Of a stretch of DNA of 64,000 bases, positions 45,303 through 55,087 are shown one piece after another. This DNA is from Paenibacillaceae bacterium. Its GTDB lineage: Bacteria; Bacillota; Bacilli; Paenibacillales; Paenibacillaceae. The notes beneath the pieces were generated by a model, which was given only the letters and a program-made list of their open reading frames with translations, was not told the DNA's origin and made no database searches. The stretch covers positions 1 to 64,000 of the forward strand of contig REGQ01000019.1 of the NCBI GenBank assembly GCA_004134985.1. Direction: 5' to 3'. The position numbers and the translations under genes are program-made. Position 1 is the first letter of the stretch. The number at the start of each line of letters is the position of its first letter.

Positions 45303-45594
45303 TGTATTGCCTCCCTTAATTTAAAAATTATTTACAGAAGGTCCGTCGGGTGTCAGCCATTCTTTGGCGGCATCCGGCGCAGGCCGCTATTTCAGCTCAA
45401 CCTCCCCCTTCGGGAAAACAAAAAAACAAGATCTCCAATTACATGACCGATAATTATTATTAACATATGATAATAAATAACTATAATTCAATATTATTAT
45501 GTAAATGGATAATTGTCAATCTTTACTTTTATTATTCTTATCGGAATTAAATGAATTATAATGGTTCTCCACAAAAAACGGCCGATTAAATTAA
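45303..45594. other. AT-rich upstream region of the LLM gene
   Basis: No gene. The part near the LLM start is GC-rich; the part from about 45440 is strongly AT-rich with ATAAT and AATATTATTATG stretches, where a promoter is likely. I searched for an S-box or T-box core and saw none. The second miniature element begins at 45595. Confidence 0.4.
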
Positions 45595-46152
45595 GGCTCA
45601 AAACTGAAATTAGCGGTTGACGAATTCAAACGAGCATAGAACGAGGCTAGAAATGGAAAACATTATCTGTCGGCATTAGCGGCGGCTGCAAACAGCCTTC
45701 TCCCTTTGGTAAGGCGCGTTCTGTTTCGTGGGTATTCGTGAGGATCTTGCGCTAACGCTGGCCACAGCGCTTAAATGGCCTTAAATGACCCTTTTGTAAT
45801 TCTAACGCTTGTCACAGCGCTTATTCCCCCCATGGACGGCTAAAATCGGACGATTTTCGATAAATAAGGTGGCTCAGTTTCCTTACAATATTTATGGGGC
45901 TGAATTCCCCTAAATAGCGCCGCTCATCAGCGTTAGAATGCCACACGAGAAGGTTAGGATTCCAAGCGCATTCGTTGATGTCGCGGTTAGAATTCCACGC
46001 GTGCAGTTAGCATTCCACTCGCATGCGCTGAGATCTCGAATTGCATTCCACTCACTCGCGGCTTTCGCCGCACGGCGGCGGACGGTCCACCAGTTGCTCC
46101 CTCCCTTGCTTTGATCCCGAATAAAGTCAACCAATGATTTTTAGATTGAGCC
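45595..46152 (+). mobile_element. Miniature inverted-repeat transposon-like element, copy 2
   Basis: A 558-bp copy of the element at 25333-25894, same orientation and nearly identical throughout, with ends GGCTCAA and TTGAGCC. The perfect flanking duplication is TAAATTAA (45587-45594 and 46153-46160), different from that of copy 1, so the two inserted independently. It lies 141 bp upstream of a lipoprotein gene. No ORF inside is credible. Confidence 0.88.
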
Positions 46153-46293
46153 TAAATTAACAAGATTAATTTCATTGGTTTCATCATGCACTATAGATAA
46201 ACTTTTCCATCACATCGCTCGTCTAATATTGGAAAAGGCTTACATATGGAATAGGAGCACAGCTTTTGCCTTTACACATAGGAGGTCTCATTC

Positions 46294-47661
46294 ATGAAAA
46301 GATCAATTACGATCATGTTGGCAGCAGCAATGCTGAGCGCCTCAGGCTGTGCCAATCAACAGCCAGGCAATAACGCAGCGCCGCCGCAGCCAGAACAAAT
46401 GCAAACGGTTCATCAGCCTGCAATTGTACTGCCCGAGAACCAAGACAAACCGGACGAGCAAGACAACTCCGACAACCTAGATGAACCGGAACGGTCAACT
46501 GATACGGAGATTACGTTCAGTGTGGAGCGCAAACCGGATGGCAGCGCATTGGCCAGACTTATAGCACCCAACAATGACCGCTCCCTGTCGCAAGGCCCAG
46601 CCGTCACCCTAGGAGACAACTGGTATCATTTGGTCCAGCAGTACAGCGGCGAAGGGCGGTTTACGAATGCACTCCTATCCTTCCATCCAGAAAACGTGCA
46701 GCTCGAAACCATCTGGTGCGATTCTATCACCGACCAGAATAATCGCTGGTACAACGCGCTTGTGTCCGGTTATCCCTTTCTAATTCAATTGGATGCGAAG
46801 CATCTGCTCTTTATGGAATCGGAAATTACAAATGAAGGCGGTCAATTCCACCTGTCTTCCTATAATAGTGAGACGAAATCTTTTGAAAGACTGCGTGAGG
46901 ACTTCTGGCCGCTCAGTGAAAAATATGACTATATTTATTTGACGCGCTGGAACGACGATTTGCAAAAACTACTGCTGCAAAGTTACCGCGGCAATGTATG
47001 GATTTTCGATTTGATGGGCGGCCAGGATGAAGTACATCTGCAGCGCTTTCGGGTAATTCCCCATTCCACTACCGGAGCTCCTTCCTTATTCCCTTCACCA
47101 AATTTTGAACGGTTCGTTCATGACGATGAAAGCGGGACATTAACCTTGTATGATGCGGCAGGCACCGCGCTGCGCGGCATTGAGCATCCCGCGGAGCAAT
47201 ATGTTCCGTCTGAGAAAATCAAATGGAATCCGGACAGCACCGCTGCCTGGATGGAAGTTGCCGAGGTAGATGATCAACGAATCAAAATGATTGACATCGA
47301 TTTTTTAAGCATCGCACCGCAATGGATCCATTTCTACGATTCGGATGGCAGACTGCTAAGCGTACTTGCTGCGGAGAAAGACAGCGGAAACAGCATTGAC
47401 GTCGCAGCATGGGCAGATTCGCACAATGCCGTCATCAAAGCCTATACTGCACACTCTTTAGGGACATACGAAGGAATTGAAGAGCAGGATATTTCTTATT
47501 ATCTCTATAACATAAAAACGAAGAAAAAGAAGCCGCTTGGCGAGGAAGAAGCGGAAGCATACATGAACGCAGCTGTCCGCTCGAGGGATGAGATATTGCA
47601 CGAAGCTCCGCCTATTAAAGTAGAGCTGGACTCGATTATCTATGGGAACGTCAAGCGTTAA
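46294..47661 (+). CDS. Lipoprotein of unknown function
   Basis: A 455-residue exported lipoprotein: signal MKRSITIMLAAAMLSASGC with Cys at residue 19. A Pro/Asp/Glu-rich linker (residues 22-70) leads into a large beta-rich domain that could be propeller-like (repeated WY, IWIFDLMGG-type strands, SDGRLLSVL). I recognise no family. AGGAGG lies 9 nt before the ATG. It stands alone, convergent with the next gene. Confidence 0.75.
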   Translation: MKRSITIMLAAAMLSASGCANQQPGNNAAPPQPEQMQTVHQPAIVLPENQDKPDEQDNSDNLDEPERSTDTEITFSVERKPDGSALARLIAPNNDRSLSQGPAVTLGDNWYHLVQQYSGEGRFTNALLSFHPENVQLETIWCDSITDQNNRWYNALVSGYPFLIQLDAKHLLFMESEITNEGGQFHLSSYNSETKSFERLREDFWPLSEKYDYIYLTRWNDDLQKLLLQSYRGNVWIFDLMGGQDEVHLQRFRVIPHSTTGAPSLFPSPNFERFVHDDESGTLTLYDAAGTALRGIEHPAEQYVPSEKIKWNPDSTAAWMEVAEVDDQRIKMIDIDFLSIAPQWIHFYDSDGRLLSVLAAEKDSGNSIDVAAWADSHNAVIKAYTAHSLGTYEGIEEQDISYYLYNIKTKKKKPLGEEEAEAYMNAAVRSRDEILHEAPPIKVELDSIIYGNVKR

Positions 47662-47675
47662 GGAAGAACCATCGG

Positions 47676-48002
47676 TCAGGTAGCCAGCCGCTTATCACTG
47701 CGGCTGCACTCCCTGAAAGGGCTTCGGTTCAGCACCCGGAATAGTGAAACGCGCGAATTGGTAATTAAACAGGTCGCATCGAAAAAAATCGGATGCCCCT
47801 CCTTGCTTCGCTTCATAATCCATTCTACCTTCACCAACGTCTGTGAATCATCCAAACAAATCTCGTTGTAGCGTCCAATTTTCATGGACGCCATCCCGAT
47901 TTGCTCATAAAATTTAGAAGCCTGCTGCAGAGTGACGCGAAAATTAGCATTTTGATCCTTGTCCAAGACTGGAATGGCGCTTCTTTCGTCTCCTTCACCC
48001 AT
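47676..48002 (-). CDS. Short protein of unknown function, possibly SnoaL-like and truncated
   Basis: A 108-residue product from ATG 48002, chosen because GGAGGAG lies 8 nt upstream; an ATG at 48071 is possible. The middle, FYEQIGMASMKIGRYNEICL and LVKVEWIMKRSKEGHPIFFD, suggests a SnoaL/NTF2-like fold. The last 20 residues (basic, Ser/Arg-rich) do not fit such a fold, so the 3' end may be frameshifted. Low certainty of both family and integrity. Confidence 0.45.
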   Translation of the reverse strand: MGEGDERSAIPVLDKDQNANFRVTLQQASKFYEQIGMASMKIGRYNEICLDDSQTLVKVEWIMKRSKEGHPIFFDATCLITNSRVSLFRVLNRSPFRECSRSDKRLAT

Positions 48003-48114
48003 TACTGCATCTCCTCCGTTTATTAGAATATCCATGACTCCGTTATCTTCCATTACCCGAAACAGGTTCATTTGATACCCTTAAACGTGGAAATATTTAG
48101 GACAAACCGACAAG

Positions 48115-49236
48115 TCAGCTTTGCGGAGCGTTTCCCTGTGCAAGCTGCATTACGCAATCTGCCACTTCACGGCCATTGACCAGCAGAGCAATCCGATGTT
48201 CACCCGGATAGTGACGCCGCGTGGTCAAGTCTGCCCAGCGATGGGTTCGCTGCCCGCTGAGCACGGTTCCGCCAGCGACGGTCTTGTCCGACAGCAGAAA
48301 CAGTTTACGTGATGTCTTGCCTCCGGCTTTCACAAATTCGATCCCATATTCGATCCGAATTCGCACAGGATCTCCCTCGCGAAGGCGCAGTTCGTAATTC
48401 AAGCTGCAGCTCTCGCCGATTGCAATGCTTGTCGGATCTGTGGAAATGGCGGCATGATCAGCCAGTGCATCGCTGTCTGACGAGACGGCATAGCCGAACA
48501 ACTCCATGATTTCCGGCACCGCCTGGCGAATCAATGTGCGGCAGCCGTGCCGAATAATCCAGTCTGTATGCGGGTGTCCCCCTTGCCAGCGGCGCGCAAG
48601 CGCCAGCACGGCGTCAGGATGATCCTTCGCAATATCATTCAAATTGTTGGCGACGCTTTTCCGCACATATAGCGAATCATCTTCCTTCAGACGCTCCAAG
48701 ATTGGAAGGATCGGTGCAGGATCTTGTTTGAAGGGGATAAGCGCGACGCCCCACGGCAGCCGCGGCCGACAGCCTTCGCTTGCTAAACGGCGCACATGCT
48801 CATTGGAATGATGCGACCACTTCTCCATCTGTGCCATCATCCGCTCGGGATCGCGCAATATAAACGGTCTGACCGCAAATTCTGCGGACGACCCTTGCGT
48901 GAATTGCTCCAGCGCGTTGATCGACAACTCCCAATGCTCATCCGCCTGCCCGTATACCTCCACAAAGTCCGGCAGCAGCAGGTAAGGGAATCCTTTGCAA
49001 TCCTCCGAGATTCGGAGCAGAACATCAAGCGCATCTCCGTACGCATCAGGCAAATAATTGCCGAGCGCAGTTGATATTTTGCGCATCCGCGCCTTTAGCT
49101 CCAGCCCCTCCCATGCATCATCCATGACTTCATTAATAAAAGCCGCTTGATTGAATGGCGTGTATTCATTATGCAGTACGCTTGCGAAATGTTGCAGAAA
49201 TGGCTCATTGTAGACAGCCTTCAACGGTTCAGCCAC
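48115..49236 (-). CDS. AlkC-like DNA alkylation repair protein
   Basis: A 373-residue protein. Residues 1-250 are ALK/HEAT-like helical repeats (KARMRKISTALGNYLP; LRDPERMMAQMEKWSHHSNEHVRRLASEG split between helices; SLYVRKSVANNLNDIAKDHPD). The C-terminal 100 residues form an Ig-like domain (YELRLREGDPVRIRIEYGIEF; SGQRTHRWADLTTRRHYPG). This two-part layout is known in AlkC glycosylases, which excise alkylated bases such as 3-methyladenine. Confidence 0.85.
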   Translation of the reverse strand: MAEPLKAVYNEPFLQHFASVLHNEYTPFNQAAFINEVMDDAWEGLELKARMRKISTALGNYLPDAYGDALDVLLRISEDCKGFPYLLLPDFVEVYGQADEHWELSINALEQFTQGSSAEFAVRPFILRDPERMMAQMEKWSHHSNEHVRRLASEGCRPRLPWGVALIPFKQDPAPILPILERLKEDDSLYVRKSVANNLNDIAKDHPDAVLALARRWQGGHPHTDWIIRHGCRTLIRQAVPEIMELFGYAVSSDSDALADHAAISTDPTSIAIGESCSLNYELRLREGDPVRIRIEYGIEFVKAGGKTSRKLFLLSDKTVAGGTVLSGQRTHRWADLTTRRHYPGEHRIALLVNGREVADCVMQLAQGNAPQS

Positions 49237-49307
49237 CTTTGATTCCTCCCTCTATCCTCTTCTGTTTAATCTACTCGCTAGGTCCATTCTCTTGCAGGTC
49301 GATTCCC

Positions 49308-50090
49308 TTAATGCTCTTCGATTTCCCAATTGACCTTGACAGCTCCGCTTGCCTGATCTCCCGTGACGACGATTCGATAGACAGCATCTTGCTCTGCTGT
49401 AAATTGCATTCTGCCTTGTCCGATCTCTTGTAGGCCAACAAGCCTGCCTCGTTGGTCCAAAACATGGGAACCGCGCCCACCGTATACTTTTTGCAAGTCA
49501 ACTGTAAAGGTAAGTTTCTGACCTCGCTGCAGCTTGATGGGAATCGCCTTTTCACCATGAAAATAAGCGAACGTCACCTCGTAAGCCTCATCTGTGCGCA
49601 CTTCTTCCCACTGTCTTGTTGTTGTAAAATCCACATAGGTAATACTCAATAATACAACCAGCAGCGCAAGCGCGGCAATCACGTTTTTGAACCAGGTCCA
49701 TTTGACTTTCAAATAATGCTCCAGCCCGAAGAAACACAAGGAACAGAGCACCCCGATAAATCCGATCATCAGGCTGCCAAGCAGTGACAAGCGGAACCAT
49801 ACAAAAAAAGGCAAGTAACCGCCTGCGATATACAGCAGGATGACGACGAAGCCGCGCGAGGCCTTCATGCTCACACGACGCATCCCCGCGTCTGCAAGAT
49901 CAACAAGGATCGAATAGCTTACCGCATAGACGTAAAATATCCACCACAGCATCATCGACCCCATGATATCGCCCATATTATAAAGGTTGAATCGGCCTGC
50001 TATTAATAGGAAAAACACCAATACGACCCCTATCGCCGCCAACTTCACTGCAACAAAATTCACCCACCACTGCCAGCTCTTTAAAGTCAT
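49308..50090 (-). CDS. Membrane protein of unknown function
   Basis: A 260-residue protein with about five hydrophobic helices in residues 10-155, among them VKLAAIGVVLVFFLLIAG and VIAALALLVVLLSITYV. A C-terminal domain outside or inside the membrane follows, of beta character (KLTFTVDLQKVYGGRGSHVL; AVYRIVVTGDQASGAVKVNW). The last part resembles general ligand-binding beta sandwiches, but I do not recognise the family. Confidence 0.65.
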   Translation of the reverse strand: MTLKSWQWWVNFVAVKLAAIGVVLVFFLLIAGRFNLYNMGDIMGSMMLWWIFYVYAVSYSILVDLADAGMRRVSMKASRGFVVILLYIAGGYLPFFVWFRLSLLGSLMIGFIGVLCSLCFFGLEHYLKVKWTWFKNVIAALALLVVLLSITYVDFTTTRQWEEVRTDEAYEVTFAYFHGEKAIPIKLQRGQKLTFTVDLQKVYGGRGSHVLDQRGRLVGLQEIGQGRMQFTAEQDAVYRIVVTGDQASGAVKVNWEIEEH

Positions 50091-50198
50091 ATTACGGCCT
50101 CTCCCCTCAGAAATCCGGTTCGTCCAGCGGACTCCCGCAACTCTAGGGTAACAGCAGATAAAGCTGCGTGGCAGTTCTATCTTTTATAGTACCTGTTT

Positions 50199-50237
50199 TG
50201 ACGATCGCTTGACAATCGTCAGACAATTACCTATTCG
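50199..50237 (+). promoter_or_regulatory. Possible promoter and inverted repeat before the sugar-binding lipoprotein gene
   Basis: Inverted repeat TGACGAT-N9-ATCGTCA at 50199-50221, overlapping TTGACA (50209-50214), which is followed after 17 bp by TATTCG. A promoter with an overlapping operator is possible. The rest of 50091-50390 shows nothing else definite. Confidence 0.35.
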
Positions 50238-50390
50238 TCTCCAGCCCGACAAGTGATCAAACAAAAAAACGAGGAACCCCCACCCCTTTTATGGTAAAAT
50301 ATTCTTATTTAACATTTCGCAGATTGGTACGCATTGTAAAGCGACCCAAATGCATCGTAAAAAAGTCGGTTTTAAATAGGGGGATACGAT

Positions 50391-51704
50391 TTGCGAACAT
50401 TACGAACCATGTTGAGTGTCTTTATGCTTGCGGCGTTTGTGCTTGGCGGATGCATGAAACTAAACAAAGAAGAAGATACAACCATTCGTGTCGTGCATTA
50501 CTCCGAGGATTCTTTTGCCCAGCGATATGGCGGTTTTACAGCGAAGTATCCTCATATTAAGGTAGAGGTTATTTCCATGCAAAAGTATATGAACCCGGAC
50601 AATGACTGGAATGATGAGTACGACCAAGTGCTCGCTCAGCATCCTGATGTACTGCTGCTATTTCCGGATAAATATGAAAGCTTGGCTCAGCAGGGCGAGC
50701 TGTACGATCTGGAAGTAAATCTGCAAGAAGACGGCTTCGATCTCGACAATATGCTGCCTTCAGTTATTGAAATGTTGAAATGGAAAGGAGACGGCAGATT
50801 ATATGGCCTCGCCCCTTCATTCTACAGTCAGGCGTTATTTTATAATCGTGAATTGTTCGATTTGAAAGGGATTCCCTACCCCACTGACCAAATGAGTTGG
50901 GAGGAAATATTTCAGCTGGCCAGCCGTTTCTCCCCACTTGAGGACGAAAAGCCCGTCTACGGGTTCTATGATGAAACGATGGAAAGGAATCATCAAATAT
51001 TTCACCTCATTCGAGATATCGGGCTGACCAAGCAGTTAAACTATGTCGATACCGTTTCAAGTAAAATATCTATAAATTCCGAAAGCTGGGCTCAAGTATT
51101 TCATTTGGTCATTGGAGCTATGCAATCACGAGCATTAAACAACCCGCTCTCAAATGATCAGCATGCGAATACGGGCGCAATCCCGGGGGAGCATGCCTTT
51201 CTTGACGGAAAGGCAGCGATGAGTATCAGCGGCTATTACTTCATACAAAACTTGCAGCAGTCCAGACAGGTGAAAGAATGGGACATTGTAACTGTTCCCG
51301 TTGATGAGCAGCAACGCGATGCTTCAACCCGTTTTGGGTTAAGTGAAATCTATGCCGTGCATGCAAATTCCAGTCAGAAGGCGGCGGCTGCTAAGCTGGT
51401 GCAATATATCAATAGCGATGATGCTGCGCGAACGGCTTCCAAGCTCTCTGCAGATATTTCATCACGCGTGCGCTTTTCCGAAGAATCTGCTGGACGGACC
51501 CTGGAAGCTTTCTACAAATTAAACTTGACCAACTACAGCGATACCGCCCTGTCGGCCCTGCCGCGCGAATTTCATCAAGCATTCAGTTTGCTTGTAAGCG
51601 ATCAAGTAAGAGCGGTGCTAAACAAAGAAAAATCGCTTGAAGAAGCGCTGCAATTCATCGAGGATCAGGGACAACAGCTGTTGTATGAGTCGCTAAACAA
51701 CTAG
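50391..51704 (+). CDS. ABC transporter substrate-binding lipoprotein
   Basis: A 437-residue family-1 solute-binding protein, lipobox LGGC at residues 18-21. Family features: RYGGFTAKYPHIKVEVIS, HPDVLLLFPDKYESLAQQGELYDL (split), LYGLAPSFYSQALFYNRELF, and FLDGKAAMSISGYYFIQNL. The start is TTG 50391 behind AGGGGG. Such proteins usually bind sugars or oligosaccharides, but no permease or ATPase gene adjoins it here, so its partner is elsewhere. Confidence 0.88.
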   Translation: MRTLRTMLSVFMLAAFVLGGCMKLNKEEDTTIRVVHYSEDSFAQRYGGFTAKYPHIKVEVISMQKYMNPDNDWNDEYDQVLAQHPDVLLLFPDKYESLAQQGELYDLEVNLQEDGFDLDNMLPSVIEMLKWKGDGRLYGLAPSFYSQALFYNRELFDLKGIPYPTDQMSWEEIFQLASRFSPLEDEKPVYGFYDETMERNHQIFHLIRDIGLTKQLNYVDTVSSKISINSESWAQVFHLVIGAMQSRALNNPLSNDQHANTGAIPGEHAFLDGKAAMSISGYYFIQNLQQSRQVKEWDIVTVPVDEQQRDASTRFGLSEIYAVHANSSQKAAAAKLVQYINSDDAARTASKLSADISSRVRFSEESAGRTLEAFYKLNLTNYSDTALSALPREFHQAFSLLVSDQVRAVLNKEKSLEEALQFIEDQGQQLLYESLNN

Positions 51705-51739
51705 GCAATTGCGCTAATAACCCATCTCGGATCAAAGGA

Positions 51740-52057
51740 TCACGCAATTACTTTAAGCCCAATGACAGACAGCAGAATCAAGCCGATAAAAATAACCCGT
51801 TTCCATTCCTTAGATTCGCCGAAAACAAACATACCGAGCAGTGTGCTGCCAGCCGTACCGATCCCCGTCCAAATTGCATAGGCGGTGCCCATCGAAATAT
51901 GCTGCATTGCGAAGCTCAGTAATGAGAAACTTGCCCCAAGAGCGAGCATAAGAAGTAAATAGGAGGTCCGATTGCGAGTTTGGGTAACTCGCTTTAACGC
52001 CAGCACGCCAAGCACTTCAAACAGCCCGGCTGTGATCAGTATGATCCATGCCATCAT
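51740..52057 (-). CDS. SMR family efflux subunit
   Basis: A 105-residue small multidrug resistance protein with four helices. The essential Glu is in AGLFEVLGVLALK near residue 14, and MGTAYAIWTGIGTAGSTLLGM is the family signature. Its ATG overlaps the upstream SMR gene stop (4 bp). Two different overlapping SMR genes suggest a heterodimeric pump like YkkCD or EbrAB. Confidence 0.9.
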   Translation of the reverse strand: MMAWIILITAGLFEVLGVLALKRVTQTRNRTSYLLLMLALGASFSLLSFAMQHISMGTAYAIWTGIGTAGSTLLGMFVFGESKEWKRVIFIGLILLSVIGLKVIA

Positions 52058-52416
52058 GCCTCACCTGCTTGTTCATTGCTATCTTCATCTTTGGTAGCCA
52101 GTTTGAGTCCTAACACACCAGCGGCCATCAGAGCGATAAACATCAATTTGAGCGGCTTGGCCGGCTCATCAAAGATGAGGATTTCGACAATAACTGTACC
52201 GGCTGTGCCAAGTCCGGTAAATATCACATAAACAGTACCAAGCGGCAGTCTCGCTGCTGCCTCGATAAAAACTTTAAAGCTCAACAGAATGATGCTAATG
52301 GTAATCACCCACTCCCACCATGTGGCAGCATATTTCAACCCAGACACCCAGACCACCTCCAGCACTCCTGCCAGCAATAATAACCACCATTCTTTTCTCA
52401 CTGTCATTGCCCCCAT
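52054..52416 (-). CDS. SMR family efflux subunit
   Basis: A 120-residue partner of the SMR protein encoded at 51740-52057: Glu in AGVLEVVWVSGLKYA, and LGTVYVIFTGLGTAGTVIVE. A charged C-terminal tail (KDEDSNEQAGEA) is longer than in single-gene SMR pumps. The start could be ATG 52416 or ATG 52407. Divergent from a LysR regulator, with only about 100 bp between; no guanidine riboswitch fits or is seen there. Confidence 0.88.
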   Translation of the reverse strand: MGAMTVRKEWWLLLLAGVLEVVWVSGLKYAATWWEWVITISIILLSFKVFIEAAARLPLGTVYVIFTGLGTAGTVIVEILIFDEPAKPLKLMFIALMAAGVLGLKLATKDEDSNEQAGEA

Positions 52417-52518
52417 TCAGTTGCTATGAGGATCATTGTACTTAATGGCTGTTCGATAGTATAATGATTAAAATCGATTGTTGTATCATTTTTTTTGATA
52501 CCAAATCCGGAGGACAAT

Positions 52519-53394
52519 ATGGAACTGACTGATCTCAAAGTTTTTGTAATGGTAGCGGAAGAAGGCAGTGTTTCACGGGCTGCGAGCCGGTTGGATTACG
52601 TCCAGTCGAATGTGACGGCCCGCATTCAAAAGCTGGAGTCTGAGCTTGGCATTCCTTTATTTCATCGCCATCCCAAAGGGGTTGCTCTGACGGATAAAGG
52701 AACAACATTTCGCGAATATGCACATACGATCCTGAATTTGTCTGCCGAAGCCGTACGAGCAGTCCAAGAGACAGCCCATCCGAGCGGACAACTGTCAATT
52801 GGGGTCGTAGATACGGTCAATTGCGGTAACTTCCTGAATGCCTTATCGGAATATCAGTCCCAATACCCCGATGTCTCCCTTTCCTTATTAACCGGAACAT
52901 CATCGGAACTCCTTGCCAAAGTGCTTAACCATCAATTGGACGGCGCATTCGTCACGGAATACAGCGATTCGCCAAAATTAATTATGGAATATACAGAGCA
53001 GGATGAAGTGAAACTATTGACCCAACAATCCGATGCTGACGCTTCAGATGGGATACTCTCATCATCTTCATTAGCAAACAGAAAGTGGGCAGTTTCCCCG
53101 AAGGGCTGCCCGTTTAGAAGTCGATTGGAACAATGGCTGCAAAGCGAGGGAATTGTGCTTGCCAACCTCATTGAAATCAGTTCACTCGATACGCTGCTCG
53201 GCTGTGTCCGGTCTGGACTCGCCTCAACCTTATTGCCTACCTCGGTGCTTTATGGAGAGTTCGCGCAGCTCGATGCACATGCCATTCCCGAACAATTCCG
53301 CTTTACACAAACGAGCCTGGTTCGCCGCAATGATCGTTTCCGCAGCAATGCTTTCACTGCTTTTGTAGAAATGGTCAAAGCAAACGGAATGTAA
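52519..53394 (+). CDS. LysR family transcriptional regulator
   Basis: A 291-residue regulator. The helix-turn-helix is MELTDLKVFVMVAEEGSVSR with SRLDYVQSNVTARIQKLESEL. The substrate domain starts around residue 90 (LSIGVVDTVNCGNFLNALSEY). ATG 52519 follows GGAGGACAAT. It is divergent from the SMR pair, which it probably controls, as is usual for LysR genes. Confidence 0.9.
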   Translation: MELTDLKVFVMVAEEGSVSRAASRLDYVQSNVTARIQKLESELGIPLFHRHPKGVALTDKGTTFREYAHTILNLSAEAVRAVQETAHPSGQLSIGVVDTVNCGNFLNALSEYQSQYPDVSLSLLTGTSSELLAKVLNHQLDGAFVTEYSDSPKLIMEYTEQDEVKLLTQQSDADASDGILSSSSLANRKWAVSPKGCPFRSRLEQWLQSEGIVLANLIEISSLDTLLGCVRSGLASTLLPTSVLYGEFAQLDAHAIPEQFRFTQTSLVRRNDRFRSNAFTAFVEMVKANGM

Positions 53395-53604
53395 CGCTGC
53401 TGAACATTGCTTAAGTCTGCTTAATTGTTCGGAAGCCTTCGCACGAACAGGTCGCCGGATGACGCATAGAGATTCGTATGATGTATGATGACAATCCAAC
53501 AAAAGAATATATCTTTTCCGGTTTTATACTTTAAATTAGATATATCTTATTGTATATTTTAAGTAGAATCATCATTATCAAGCGACATTTTGGAGGGACA
53601 TGTT

Positions 53605-54627
53605 ATGAATCGTAATGCTGTTGAAGAACCTGCCTTGCCGTTTTCCCCACTACAGTATGTATGCAAAAAAGCCCCTCACCCGTTGGTGCTGGACGGCCGT
53701 CTGGACAAGCCTTTTTGGCAGGATGCGGCGTGGACCGATGATTTCGTGGATATTGAAGGGGAGTTGAAGCCGCTCCCGGCCAAACGAACCCGCGTCAAGA
53801 TGCTGTGGGATGAGCAGTATTTTTATTTCGGCGCTGAAATGGAAGAAAACGAAATATGGGCGACCTTGACCGAGCGGGATTCTGTTATTTTCCAGGACAA
53901 TGACTTTGAAATTTTTATTGATCCGGACGGCGATACCCATAACTATTACGAATTTGAGATCAATGCGCTGAATACAGTCTGGGATCTCTTGCTCGTGAAG
54001 CCTTACCGCGACGGCGGGCCTTGCGTGAACGGCTGGGACATCAGCGGATTGCAAACGGCTGTACATATCGATGGCACGCTGAACGATCCATCGGTTCCGA
54101 GCCGTGCTTGGAGCGTTGAAGTTGCAATTCCTTGGAAAATATTGCGGGAGTGCGCACCCGATAATCGCCCTCCTTTGCCAGGTGAATTTTGGCGGGTCAA
54201 CTTCTCCCGTGTGCAGTGGCAGGTGGAGGTACAGGACGGAGCCTACACTAAAAAAATAAATCCCGAAAGCGGCAAGCCTTTCCCTGAGGACAATTGGGTA
54301 TGGTCCCCGATGGGCATTATCAATATGCACTATCCCGAGCTATGGGGCTATGTATGGTTTGCCGATGGACAAGATCAGCCTGACCAACAGCTGCCTGCGG
54401 ATGAGTATACCAAGTGGGAGCTTCGCAAGCTGTATTACCGGCAGCGCAATTATTACGCCGCCCACGGCTGCTTTGCAGGAAAGCTTTCGCAGTTGACTGC
54501 GGACGACCAGTGGCAATCACAGCCCGAGATTGAAACGACCAGCCGCCTGTTCCAAGCCTCCGCCCCGTCGAGCGACGGCATTACCCGGCTGTATATACGC
54601 GAAGACGGCAAATTGTGGAGGGAGTAA
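53605..54627 (+). CDS. Carbohydrate-binding family 9-like protein
   Basis: A 340-residue protein dominated by a CBM9-type beta-sandwich: HPLVLDGRLDKPFWQDAAWT, TRVKMLWDEQYFYFGAEMEE, DNDFEIFIDPDGDTHNYYEF (calcium-type Asp cluster), and AWSVEVAIPWKILRE. No signal peptide, so it may be cytosolic. ATG 53605 follows GGAGGG. Its role (sugar binding or lytic partner) is not settled by sequence. The AraR-like regulator lies beyond a convergent gap. Confidence 0.85.
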   Translation: MNRNAVEEPALPFSPLQYVCKKAPHPLVLDGRLDKPFWQDAAWTDDFVDIEGELKPLPAKRTRVKMLWDEQYFYFGAEMEENEIWATLTERDSVIFQDNDFEIFIDPDGDTHNYYEFEINALNTVWDLLLVKPYRDGGPCVNGWDISGLQTAVHIDGTLNDPSVPSRAWSVEVAIPWKILRECAPDNRPPLPGEFWRVNFSRVQWQVEVQDGAYTKKINPESGKPFPEDNWVWSPMGIINMHYPELWGYVWFADGQDQPDQQLPADEYTKWELRKLYYRQRNYYAAHGCFAGKLSQLTADDQWQSQPEIETTSRLFQASAPSSDGITRLYIREDGKLWRE

Positions 54628-54666
54628 CCTATGCCAACCTGAGCGAGGAAGAAGCGACATAAGTAA

Positions 54667-54792
54667 AATTGTTGTATAAACTACAACATTTTAGCTGTAA
54701 AAGTCAATTATATCAAGAAATGTTGTATTTTTCGCAACAATTTCACGAGAATCGGCTCATACGCCTGGAAATGTTGTACAAAATACAACAAT
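54667..54792. repeat. Three palindromes at exact 51-bp spacing
   Basis: TGTTGTA-N5-TACAACA at 54670-54688, TGTTGTA-N5-CGCAACA at 54721-54739, and TGTTGTA-N5-TACAACA at 54772-54790. Each is flanked by AAA and TTT. Starts are 51 bp apart, with 32-bp intervals that differ from each other. They lie in the 460-bp gap between two convergent genes. A hairpin CTCAGATCGA/TCGATCTGAG follows at about 54830-54885; the rest of the gap to 55087 shows nothing I can name. Confidence 0.75.
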
Positions 54793-55087
54793 TTATCCTC
54801 TATGACTTTCTTCGTCTTATATAGAAGACGCTCAGATCGATGTATTTCTCAAAATAAAGGTACCATGGTAAAAATTCGATCTGAGAGGCGTTTTCAGGCT
54901 AGCAAAAAAGTGATGCACAATTAATCGACAGCCTCCGTGTGTCCGCAATCTTTCTCTGTCTATCGATTCGAGAGCGATCTGCGATGACTTTTGCGGCAGG
55001 ACTGTCGTGCACGCTGTCCAACCTGCTGTCGATAATGTTAGTTGGGTCTGTTGGCTAAGTTTATTCACCTGCTAGTGGTTGACGCTG

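Noticed and set aside
45303-45440. Possible riboswitch ahead of the LLM monooxygenase
   Set aside because: Sulfur-related genes often have S-box leaders, but the conserved S-box core could not be found.
52417-52518. Guanidine riboswitch ahead of the SMR pair
   Set aside because: The gap of about 100 bp is shared with the LysR promoter and shows none of the conserved guanidine-I core.
54832-55068. 78-codon minus-strand open frame in the convergent gap
   Set aside because: No ribosome-binding site, no recognisable motif and an atypical composition; it covers a hairpin region. A transposase remnant was considered but not supported.
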